NCBI GenBank assembly: GCA_036522155.1
Contig: DATDGI010000283.1
Location: forward strand, 1 to 15,917
DNA length: 15,917 bases
Reading direction: 5' to 3'
From: UBA9676 sp036522155
Lineage (GTDB): Bacteria; Actinomycetota; Actinomycetes; Streptosporangiales; Streptosporangiaceae
The translations under genes were made by a program, and so were the position numbers. Positions 1 to 6,473 of this stretch are shown here, piece by piece (positions within the stretch are counted from its first letter, which is position 1; every line of letters starts with the position of its first letter). The notes beneath the pieces were generated by a model, which had not been told where the DNA came from, did no database searches, and worked only from the letters and a program-made list of their open reading frames with translations.

Positions 1-1
1 A

Positions 2-1024
2 TCAGGGCTTGTGACCGTTGGCGAACGTGCCGAGCTGGAGCGCGAAGTTGGCGAGCGGCAGGCCGCTCATGTCCAGGCTGGGCAGCCAGAAGTAGCCCGG
101 GCCGCCCCACTGGCTGATCGGCTCGGGGCTGCCACCGCCCACCGGCTGCGGCCCGCTGGTGGCGACCAGCGCCGCGCCGGGCTCGCTCCGCACGTACTCG
201 TCCAGGTAGGCGTTCCCGCCCTGGTCGCTGAAGACGAAGACGAACCGGTACCAGCCGTCCGTGGTGATCACCGGCGACCCGCTGCACGAGCCCGGGGAAT
301 TGTGGCCGAAGTTGATGACATACCCCAGCGGGCCACTGACGGTTACCGGCTCCGCGCACGCCGTGATCACGTTGTCGATACCGAAGCCGCTGTTGGGCAG
401 GTTCAGCTCAACGTCATCGTCGACGAGCGACCCGGCCGGCCCCCCGGTCGTCGGCGACAAATAGAGGTCGTCGGTGACCGTGAATCCCGACGTGGGGAAC
501 ACGTTCTCGGCGCCTTCTGCCTTTCCGGTGCCAAACAGTGCGAACGGGCCGGTGCAGTTCTCGCCGGGATTAGAGGTCGGGGTCGTGCCGGGGCAGCCTG
601 CGCCCTGATTGCCGTCGCCGGTCCCGGAGACCAGCGCCATCCAGTCCTCGGTCAGCGCCTTGGTGAAGGGAGCGTAATTACCGACCCCGCCATTGGAAAA
701 GTGCGAGAGTACCCGGTCGATGGTGCCGTAGTCGCCGGCCGGGCCATTCCCGTCGCAGGGATGGTTGCCGCTGCCCGCCGGGCAGAAATACTTCGTGTTG
801 TCGCCGAAGTCCTGGGTGAAGCTCGTCACCGGATAGGACGCGGACGCCGATGCTCCGGCCCGGGCCGCCGCCGCGGCCCGCGGGCGCGCGTGGTGGACGC
901 GGCTGTGGCTGGTCATTTGGGCCGAAGCGCCGCTGCTCAGCATGAGCAGGGCCGCAGTGGCCACGGCAGTTGCACCTGCCGAACCGGCGAGCCAGCCCTT
1001 CCGGTAAAACGAAGCGTGAACCAT
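2..1024 (-). CDS. Secreted protein of unknown function
   Basis: 340 aa, complete. The start is an ATG preceded by AAGGAGG four bases upstream, a strong ribosome site. The N-terminus is a clear Sec signal: a short basic segment (RKG), a hydrophobic Ala/Leu core at about residues 12-30, and an ASA|Q cleavage site after residue 35. A low-complexity Ala/Arg/Ser linker (about 43-63) follows. The mature region is rich in Gly, Ser, Pro and Asn and has six cysteines (FCPAG, HPCDG, GCPG, ENCTG, TACAE, GSCSG), enough for three disulfides in an extracellular protein. No transmembrane anchor, LPXTG motif or catalytic signature is visible. The second half (DDLYLSP, VDDDVELNLP, GWYRFVFVFSD) reads like beta strands, so a beta-sandwich is my guess. 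I do not recognise the family. It stands alone, divergent from the XRE operon. Confidence 0.8.
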   Translation of the reverse strand: MVHASFYRKGWLAGSAGATAVATAALLMLSSGASAQMTSHSRVHHARPRAAAAARAGASASASYPVTSFTQDFGDNTKYFCPAGSGNHPCDGNGPAGDYGTIDRVLSHFSNGGVGNYAPFTKALTEDWMALVSGTGDGNQGAGCPGTTPTSNPGENCTGPFALFGTGKAEGAENVFPTSGFTVTDDLYLSPTTGGPAGSLVDDDVELNLPNSGFGIDNVITACAEPVTVSGPLGYVINFGHNSPGSCSGSPVITTDGWYRFVFVFSDQGGNAYLDEYVRSEPGAALVATSGPQPVGGGSPEPISQWGGPGYFWLPSLDMSGLPLANFALQLGTFANGHKP

Positions 1025-1167
1025 GCCCCCTCCTTGCCAAAGACGGAATATGTCTGGTCGCCTGGAGAAGGGACGCGCGATAGTCCCGGCTGGTTCACAT
1101 TCCTCATGATTTAGCCGAGCGGGTCACTATTACGACCGGATAAGGAGGGTAGTCCGCAGCGGTCATG

Positions 1168-1185
1168 TGACAAGCGAGCTTGACA
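1168..1185. promoter_or_regulatory. Operator palindrome, copy 1
   Basis: TGACAAGCGAGCTTGACA, an 18-bp inverted repeat with half-site TGWCAAGC. It is the first of three related palindromes immediately ahead of the small-membrane-protein/XRE operon. Its right half contains TTGACA (1180-1185), a perfect -35 hexamer, so a bound repressor would occlude the promoter. The likely ligand is the XRE protein encoded at 1445-1642; that is inference. Confidence 0.7.
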
Positions 1186-1209
1186 GGTGCGGGGGTGTCA
1201 AGCTAGCTT
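1180..1209 (+). promoter_or_regulatory. Candidate promoter of the XRE operon
   Basis: TTGACA (1180-1185), an 18-bp spacer and TAGCTT (1204-1209). The -35 is consensus and the -10 fits the actinobacterial TAGNNT pattern. Both elements are embedded in the palindromes, implying repression by whatever binds them. Transcription would start near 1216, giving a leader of about 30 nt. Confidence 0.5.
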
Positions 1210-1213
1210 GTCT
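1196..1213. promoter_or_regulatory. Operator palindrome, copy 2
   Basis: TGTCAAGCTAGCTTGTCT, the second copy of the same palindrome; the inner 16 bp form a perfect inverted repeat apart from the outermost positions. It covers the candidate -10 TAGCTT (1204-1209). Centre-to-centre distance from copy 1 is 28 bp. Confidence 0.7.
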
Positions 1214-1214
1214 C

Positions 1215-1232
1215 TGACAAGTACGCTTGACA
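1215..1232. promoter_or_regulatory. Operator palindrome, copy 3
   Basis: TGACAAGTACGCTTGACA, the third copy, with one half-site changed (AAGT for AAGC). Its centre lies 19 bp from copy 2. It sits over the expected transcription start and ends just before the ribosome site (GAAGGG) of the first operon gene. Confidence 0.65.
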
Positions 1233-1244
1233 GAAGGGTCGGAC

Positions 1245-1445
1245 ATGACGCTACGGATGAAGTTGCTGTACCTGGTGTCCGGGCTGGCCGTGGCGCTGGT
1301 CGCGGTCGCCTCCATCGCGCAGGCGGTGCGGCAGGGCAGCTGGGCGCCCATCATCGAGGTGGGCTGGCTCCCGGCGGTGATCATCGCCATCTGGCCGGGC
1401 ACGCGCCGCCGTTGCGTACCCAGGCGGCGCAACGCGGGTGGGTGA
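1245..1445 (+). CDS. Small two-helix membrane protein
   Basis: 66 aa from the ATG at 1245, preceded by GAAGGG about six bases upstream. A TTG 18 bases earlier is in frame but lies inside operator copy 3, so I prefer the ATG. Two hydrophobic helices are visible (about residues 6-27 and 36-50), followed by a basic tail (RRR…RRR) that probably faces the cytoplasm. The stop overlaps the start of the XRE gene (TGATG), indicating translational coupling. I do not recognise a named family. Being first in the operon, it may sense a membrane signal or act together with the four-helix protein two genes downstream; this is inference from position only. Confidence 0.7.
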   Translation: MTLRMKLLYLVSGLAVALVAVASIAQAVRQGSWAPIIEVGWLPAVIIAIWPGTRRRCVPRRRNAGG

Positions 1446-1642
1446 TGAAGAACCAGGTGCGCACGCTGCGCACGCAGCGGAACCTGGCGCAGGGTCAGCT
1501 AGCGGAGGCGATGGGAGTATCGCGCCAGACGATCAACTCGATCGAGAAGGAGCGCTACACCCCGTCGCTGCCGCTGGCGATCGCACTCGCCCGCTATTTC
1601 GGTGTCCCGGTCGAGGAGATGTTCGGTGACGAGGATTCGTAG
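1445..1642 (+). CDS. XRE/Cro-family transcriptional regulator (minimal HTH)
   Basis: 65 aa, essentially one HTH_3 domain. Residues about 5-58 show the Cro/C1 helix-turn-helix pattern (LRTQRNLAQGQLAEAMGVS, then RQTINSIEKE), ending in the YFGVPVEEMF tail typical of the short YgzD/YozG-like regulators. No effector domain is present, so it likely dimerises and binds palindromic DNA. The three palindromes upstream of the operon are obvious candidate targets, which would make it autoregulatory. In many bacteria such minimal regulators lie beside small multi-pass membrane proteins, as here. Its start overlaps the upstream stop (TGATG), and its own 3' end overlaps the next start. Family assignment is secure; the regulon is inferred. 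Confidence 0.88.
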   Translation: MKNQVRTLRTQRNLAQGQLAEAMGVSRQTINSIEKERYTPSLPLAIALARYFGVPVEEMFGDEDS

Positions 1643-2027
1643 TCGGGCGATCACCCGCTCCAAGTGGTTCATGCCGCTGTTCTGCCTCGCGCTGGGGGTG
1701 GTGATGCTCGCGGCCTTCTGGCTGGGCGGCCAGCTGGGAGTGGGCTTGTTCTCGCTCGCGGCGCTGGCGGGCTTCGGGCTGTTCTTCCTGCTGGCGGGCC
1801 GCAGCGAGACCATCCGCGGCCTGGCCGGCGCCGGCCGGGACGAGCGTTTCGCGCAGATCGACCTGCGCGCGACCGCGGTGTCCGGGCTCGCGCTGCTGGT
1901 CACCCTGATCGTTACCTGGCTGGTGCAGATCGCCGAGGGGCACAGCGGTCACCCCTATGACTGGCTGCTCGCCGTTGGCGGCCTGGCCTACCTCCTGGCC
2001 GTCGTGTTTTTCCGCTGGCTCAGCTGA
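1626..2027 (+). CDS. Four-helix membrane protein (DUF2178-like)
   Basis: 133 aa from a GTG lying inside the last codons of the XRE gene. GAGGAG (1613-1618) sits seven bases ahead of it, so this start is well supported; an in-frame ATG 45 bases later is a weaker choice. Four hydrophobic helices are visible, at about residues 15-34, 37-57, 84-103 and 111-130. A cytoplasmic loop in the middle contains the sequence RDERFAQIDLRA. Helix pairs joined by a DER…I…A loop, next to a minimal XRE regulator, recall the DUF2178 family, but I hold that assignment loosely. Its stop codon overlaps the 3' end of the convergent GH63 gene by 8 bp. Confidence 0.75.
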   Translation: MTRIRSRAITRSKWFMPLFCLALGVVMLAAFWLGGQLGVGLFSLAALAGFGLFFLLAGRSETIRGLAGAGRDERFAQIDLRATAVSGLALLVTLIVTWLVQIAEGHSGHPYDWLLAVGGLAYLLAVVFFRWLS

Positions 2028-4734
2028 CGGGCAGCTGCTCCGGGCGCAGTTCCCTGATCACGTCGCCGACCGAGCGGACCACGCCGTGCCGGCGCCGGAT
2101 CAGGTCGGCGATCAGGCCGGTCCAGCCGGTCTGGTGGGACGCGCCGAGCCCGGCCGCGTTGTCGCCGTGGAAGTACTCGCTGAAGACCAGGTTGTCCTTC
2201 CACGCCGGGTCCTGCTGCAGCCGGCCGACCCAGCCGAAACAGGGCCGCCGCCCGTCCGGGCCGGTCAGGAAGATCGAGATGAGCCGGTCCTGCAGGTCCT
2301 GCTGGACGGCGCTGAGCGGCAGCCGCTGCCCAGATCCGGTCGGGTACTCGACGGTGAGGTCGTCGTCGAAGAACCGGTGGTAGCGCTCCAGGGTCGTGCA
2401 GATCAGGTAATTGAGCGGGAACCAGAGCGGCCCCCGCCAGTTGGAGTTCCCGCCGAACATGTTCGTGGTCGATTCGGCCGGCTCGTAGTCGATGGTGGCA
2501 CTGAAGCCCTCGACGTCCAGCTCGTACGGGTGGTCGCGGTGGTAGGCGGACAGCGCGCGCAGCCCGTACGGGGAGAGGAACTCGCTCTCGTCGAACAGCT
2601 TGCTGAACAGCTTCTCCAGCCGGTCCACGCCGACCACGCTCAGCAGCAGCCGCTGCGAGCCCGGCTGCCCGCGCATCATGCCGGCCTGCTGCAGCTTCTC
2701 CCGGTCATACAGGCCATGGCGGTCGACGTAGTCAGCGAACCGCTTGCTGACCGTGAGCGCCCGGTCCAGCATGCGCTCGTCCACGACCGCGGCCGCCAGC
2801 ATCGGGATGACCCCTACCATCGACCGGACCCGGACCGGGACCGACCCGCCCCCCGGTACGAGCAGCCGGTCGTAGTACAGCCCGTCCTGGTCATCCCACA
2901 GTTCCTGGCCGTCGATGGCATCGGTGATGGCGGCGAAGTGCTCAAGGAACTTGAGGATCAGGTCGGTGCCCGGCCGCTGGCCGCTCCAGTACAGCACGAG
3001 CGCGATGGACCCCATGGCGACCGCGTAGAAGGCCATCCAGCCGGTCGCGTCCGACTGCTCCAGGGTGCCGCCGACCGGGAGGTGGGACCGGTCGATGGGG
3101 CCGATGTTGTCCAGCCCCAGGAAGCCGCCCTCGAACACGTTGTTGCCCCCGGCGTCCTCCATGTTCACCCACCAGGTGAAGTTGACCAGGAGCTTGTCGA
3201 ACACGCGGGACAGGAAACCGAGGTCGCGGCCGCCGTCGATGGCGAACACCTCCAGCGCGGCCCAGGCCTGCACCGGCGGGTTGACATCGGAAAAGTCCCA
3301 CTCGTAGGCGGGCAGCGCGCCGTTGGGGTGCTGGAACCACTCCCGGCAGAGCAGGATCAGCTGGTATTTGGCGAACGCCGGGTCAACGTGGGCCAGCGCC
3401 ACGCAGTGAAAGGCCAGATCCCATGCGGCGAACCACGGGTACTCCCACTTGTCCGGCATCGAAATGATGTCGAAGGCGTTGAAGTTGCGCCACTTGGCGT
3501 TGCGCCCGTACCGGCGGCTGCCGGGCGGCGGCGGCTGCGCCGGGTCACCGTCCAGCCAGCGGGCCACGTCGTAGTAGTAGAACTGCTTGCTCCACAGCAG
3601 CCCGCCGAACGCCTGCCGCATGACCATGGCCTCATCGGCGCTGGCCGCGGCCGGTGTCAGCTCGGTGTAGAACTCGTCCGCCTCCTGCTGGCGGGCGGCC
3701 ATGACCCGATCGAAGCTCCGGCCGAACGCGGCCGTCGTGCGCGACCCGGACCGGCGCGGGCGCAGCCGGAGCCGCAGTTCGGCCGTACCGCCCGCCGGTA
3801 CCTCCAGCTTGTACCAGGCGGCGCACTTGGTGCCCTGCTGCTCCGGGTTGACGGTCGGTGCGCCGTGGATCACATGGTCGTTGATGCCGTCCTTGGGATA
3901 CGGGGTGACCGGCTCCGTCCCGAAGAGCCGCTGCGTGTTGGTCTCGTTCTCGCAGAACAGCAGGGCGGGCGTGGTGCCGTCCGGCCCGGCGTCGGCCAGC
4001 AGTTCCAGGGTGCCAAGGAACGGGTGCTCGACCGTGACCGCGGTCGGGCCGTCCGCGGCCATCACCGGCCTGGGGGCGCCCAGATCCCAGGACCAGGTGT
4101 TGCGGAACCAGGCGGTCGGCAGCACGTGCAGGGTGCCGGCGTCCGGGCCGGCGTTGGTCACGCTGATGGCCATCAGCAGGTCGGTGGGGTCGGCCTTGGC
4201 GTAGCGGACCTCGGTGATCCAGTAACGGTCGCCGTCGAACGCCCCGGTGTCGAGCAGTTCGTACTCGGGGTCGAACTTGCCCCGCCTGCCGTTCTCGGCG
4301 CGGAGGTCGTCGTAGGGGAACGCCGTCTGCGGGTAGTGGTAGCGCCAGCGGTTCCAGGCGTGGCTGGGCAGCGCATCCAGGTACCACCAGTACTCCTTGA
4401 CGTCCTCACCGTGGTTGCCCTCGGCGCCGGTCAGCCCGAAGGGACGCTCCTTGAGGATCGGATCTTGCCCGTTCCACAGGGCCAGTCCCAGGCACAGCCG
4501 CTGCTCGATGTCGCAGAACCCGGCCAGCCCGTCCTCGCCCCAGCGGTAGGCCCGGGAGCGCGCGTGGTCGTGCGGCAGGTAGTCCCAGGCTTCACCGTCG
4601 GCGCTGTAGTCCTCCCGGACCGTTCCCCACTGGCGCTCACTGACGTAAGGGCCCCACAGGTACCAGTCGCTGGCCTGCCGGAGCCCGTCCTCGAGCTGCC
4701 CGAACCCCGCTACCCGGTCGCTTTCCGCGCTCAT
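2020..4734 (-). CDS. GH63-family glucosidase (MGH1-type glycoside hydrolase)
   Basis: 904 aa. Large bacterial GH63 relatives hydrolyse alpha-glucosidic bonds by inversion with an (alpha/alpha)6 barrel. The N-terminal third (from about WGPYVSERQWGTVRED, residue 27) is a beta-rich domain; the barrel occupies about residues 380-890. PWFAAWDLAFH places the likely general acid at Asp439, SNWRGPLWFPLNY (Trp766) is the usual late barrel signature, and SEYFHGD followed by GASHQTGWTGL near the C-terminus offers Glu853 as the likely base. These catalytic assignments follow the family pattern and are not proven. There is no signal peptide, so it is cytoplasmic. GGGAG lies a few bases ahead of the ATG. 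It follows glgA in the same direction, suggesting turnover or trimming of an alpha-glucan or a small glucoside; the substrate cannot be read from sequence. Confidence 0.88.
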   Translation of the reverse strand: MSAESDRVAGFGQLEDGLRQASDWYLWGPYVSERQWGTVREDYSADGEAWDYLPHDHARSRAYRWGEDGLAGFCDIEQRLCLGLALWNGQDPILKERPFGLTGAEGNHGEDVKEYWWYLDALPSHAWNRWRYHYPQTAFPYDDLRAENGRRGKFDPEYELLDTGAFDGDRYWITEVRYAKADPTDLLMAISVTNAGPDAGTLHVLPTAWFRNTWSWDLGAPRPVMAADGPTAVTVEHPFLGTLELLADAGPDGTTPALLFCENETNTQRLFGTEPVTPYPKDGINDHVIHGAPTVNPEQQGTKCAAWYKLEVPAGGTAELRLRLRPRRSGSRTTAAFGRSFDRVMAARQQEADEFYTELTPAAASADEAMVMRQAFGGLLWSKQFYYYDVARWLDGDPAQPPPPGSRRYGRNAKWRNFNAFDIISMPDKWEYPWFAAWDLAFHCVALAHVDPAFAKYQLILLCREWFQHPNGALPAYEWDFSDVNPPVQAWAALEVFAIDGGRDLGFLSRVFDKLLVNFTWWVNMEDAGGNNVFEGGFLGLDNIGPIDRSHLPVGGTLEQSDATGWMAFYAVAMGSIALVLYWSGQRPGTDLILKFLEHFAAITDAIDGQELWDDQDGLYYDRLLVPGGGSVPVRVRSMVGVIPMLAAAVVDERMLDRALTVSKRFADYVDRHGLYDREKLQQAGMMRGQPGSQRLLLSVVGVDRLEKLFSKLFDESEFLSPYGLRALSAYHRDHPYELDVEGFSATIDYEPAESTTNMFGGNSNWRGPLWFPLNYLICTTLERYHRFFDDDLTVEYPTGSGQRLPLSAVQQDLQDRLISIFLTGPDGRRPCFGWVGRLQQDPAWKDNLVFSEYFHGDNAAGLGASHQTGWTGLIADLIRRRHGVVRSVGDVIRELRPEQLPVS

Positions 4735-6217
4735 CGGTTCTCCCTGCTGGCCTTAACGGGCCGCGGATCTGGTCGTAGATATCCAGGTAGTCCTGTCCCG
4801 GCCGGGCCCACGAGTAATCGGTGCGCATGCAGACCGCGGCGAGCCTGCGGAACTCGCCGGGGCAGGCCGACCATAGCCGGAGGGCGCGGCCCAGCGCCGA
4901 CTCGATGGCCTGGTTGTCGGTGTGGTGGAAGACGAACCCGTTGCGCTCCGCGGGCGGGCGCCCCGAGTGCTCGAGGTCGAAGACGGTGTCGATCATGCCG
5001 CCGGTGGCCCGCACCACCGGCACCGTCCCGTACCGCATCGCGATCAGCGGCGCCAGCCCGCACGGCTCGAACATGCTCGGCACCACCAGCAGATCCGCGC
5101 CCGCGTAGATGAGGTGGGCCAGTTCCTCGCGGTAGCCGATTTCCAGATGGCAATCGGGGTTGTCGTTGAGATGGCTCTTCAGGTGCCGGAAATGGCTGCC
5201 GATGCCGCCGTCGTGCGGGGTATCGCCCAGCAGCACGAACTGGCCGCCCTGGGCCAGGGTGTAGAAGAGCGCGTGATGGAGCAGGTGCATGCCCTTCTGC
5301 TCGTCCAGCCGGCCCACGTAGGCGACCACCGGGCAGTGTTTCTTGCGCAGCCAGAACCGGTCACGGAGCGCGTCCCGGTTCTGGTGCTTGCGCCAGATGT
5401 CACCGGCCGAATAGTGGGCGGTCAGGACCGGGTCGGTTTCCGGATTCCATACGTGGTAATCGACGCCGTTGAGAACGCCGCGGAACTTGACCTGATGCTC
5501 CTTGAGCGTGCGGCCGAGCCCGGACGCGCCGTCCCCGAACAGCGCCTCGTCGGCGTGGCTGGGGGACACGGTGGTGACGAAGTCCGAGTACACCACCCCG
5601 CCCTTCATCGGGTTCAGCCCCCGGTAGCGGAAATCGTCGCCCAGCCGGTCTGCGTCCAGGAAGTAGTCGGGCCGGCCGAGCTGGGTGGCCCACAGGAGTT
5701 CCTCACCGCTGGTGCCTTGGTGCCGGAAATTGTGAATGGTGTAGCAGACCCGCTGGCCTTGGCCGTGCTGCTCGTGGAGCAGGACCGGGACGAGCCCGGT
5801 CTGCCAGTCGTGGCAGTGAATTATTTCCGGGCGCTTACCGGCCTGGCGCATGAATTCAACGGCCGCCCGGGAAAAGAACGCGAAACGCTCCGGGTCGTCG
5901 CCGTACCCATATAGCCGGCCCCGGCCGAAGAAATTAGCGGCCGAATGCGGCTCGATGAAGAAACATTTCCGCCCGTTCGCGAGGCCGGACCAGACCGTGC
6001 AGCGGACCGCCCCGTCGTACCACGGCACCGACAGATCACGGTGACTGGGCTGCAGGTCCTGCAGGTCGGAGTACCGCATGCTGGCGTACTTCGGCATGAT
6101 GATCTCGACCGCGTTTCCCCTGAGCTCAAGCTCACGGCTGAGACCAGCCACCGCATCGCCGAGCCCGCCCGCCTTGGCCGCCGGAGCGCACTCGGGCGTC
6201 ACCATCACGACATGCAC
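4637..6217 (-). CDS. glgA: Glycogen synthase, GT5 family
   Basis: 526 aa. GlgA transfers glucose from a nucleotide sugar, usually ADP-glucose, to the non-reducing end of an alpha-1,4-glucan. GT-B fold with GT5 hallmarks: K15 in KAGGLGD (nucleotide-sugar binding loop, same position as in E. coli GlgA), HCHDWQT (135-140), NGVDYHVWNP (250-259), VGRLDEQKG with R303 and K308, and the C-terminal SMFEPCGL with E384 followed by AMRYGTVPVV. The start is a GTG giving MHVVMVTPECAP, matching the family N-terminus; its ribosome site is weak. The last 40 or so residues (after DQIRGP, 486) look unlike GlgA and overlap the downstream GH63 gene by 98 bp, whereas both other frames close near the expected end. 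See the finding on a possible frameshift. Confidence 0.92.
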   Translation of the reverse strand: MHVVMVTPECAPAAKAGGLGDAVAGLSRELELRGNAVEIIMPKYASMRYSDLQDLQPSHRDLSVPWYDGAVRCTVWSGLANGRKCFFIEPHSAANFFGRGRLYGYGDDPERFAFFSRAAVEFMRQAGKRPEIIHCHDWQTGLVPVLLHEQHGQGQRVCYTIHNFRHQGTSGEELLWATQLGRPDYFLDADRLGDDFRYRGLNPMKGGVVYSDFVTTVSPSHADEALFGDGASGLGRTLKEHQVKFRGVLNGVDYHVWNPETDPVLTAHYSAGDIWRKHQNRDALRDRFWLRKKHCPVVAYVGRLDEQKGMHLLHHALFYTLAQGGQFVLLGDTPHDGGIGSHFRHLKSHLNDNPDCHLEIGYREELAHLIYAGADLLVVPSMFEPCGLAPLIAMRYGTVPVVRATGGMIDTVFDLEHSGRPPAERNGFVFHHTDNQAIESALGRALRLWSACPGEFRRLAAVCMRTDYSWARPGQDYLDIYDQIRGPLRPAGRTDERGKRPGSGVRAARGRAPAGQRLVPVGPLRQ

Positions 6218-6252
6218 CAGTCACCCACCCGAGCCGCTTCTTTGCCACGCCC

Positions 6253-6295
6253 TGCCTGCCCCGGCCTATACAATGCCGCCGGCCGGAGGCAGGCA
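6253..6295. promoter_or_regulatory. Long hairpin upstream of glgA
   Basis: TGCCTGCC (6253-6260) pairs with GGCAGGCA (6288-6295), and CCGGCC (6261-6266) with GGCCGG (6281-6286), leaving one bulged A. The result is a 14-bp stem with a 14-nt loop. It begins 36 bp ahead of the glgA start codon. The loop carries TATAC (GTATA on the coding strand), which could be part of a -10. It may act as an operator, a leader structure, or a processing or termination site. Confidence 0.5.
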
Positions 6296-6412
6296 TCACC
6301 CGCGGCGGATGAAACTGCGATGGCTATTCGGGCAATTGCCGTCATTTCATTCGCCAGCCATGCAACTGTCGGATATTGGTCACTTATGCATCATGGTGAG
6401 CCCATGAACGAA

Positions 6413-6427
6413 CGGGGCTGAACCCCG
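6413..6427 (-). terminator. Candidate terminator of the DNA glycosylase cluster
   Basis: CGGGG-CTGAA-CCCCG, a 5-bp GC stem with a 5-nt loop, lying about 47 bp beyond the stop of the minus-strand glycosylase gene. On the minus strand it is followed by TTCGTTC, only a weak T-run. The rest of the 256-bp gap between this cluster and glgA is relatively AT-rich with no convincing gene. Confidence 0.4.
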
Positions 6428-6473
6428 ACGGGACGATCGCCAGGGAAGGCGCGCTGGCGCGGGTGCCCTCGGA

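Noticed and set aside
1187..1444. N-terminal extension of the XRE protein back to a GTG at 1187
   Set aside because: Residues are shadow-like, the start lies inside the operator region, and the ATG at 1445 has normal family spacing and coupling.
1957..5112. A 1051-codon open frame on the + strand opposite GH63 and part of glgA
   Set aside because: Translation is Val/Pro/Arg/Gln-rich with no domain; it is the antisense frame of high-GC coding DNA. The minus strand encodes clear GH63 and GT5 motifs.
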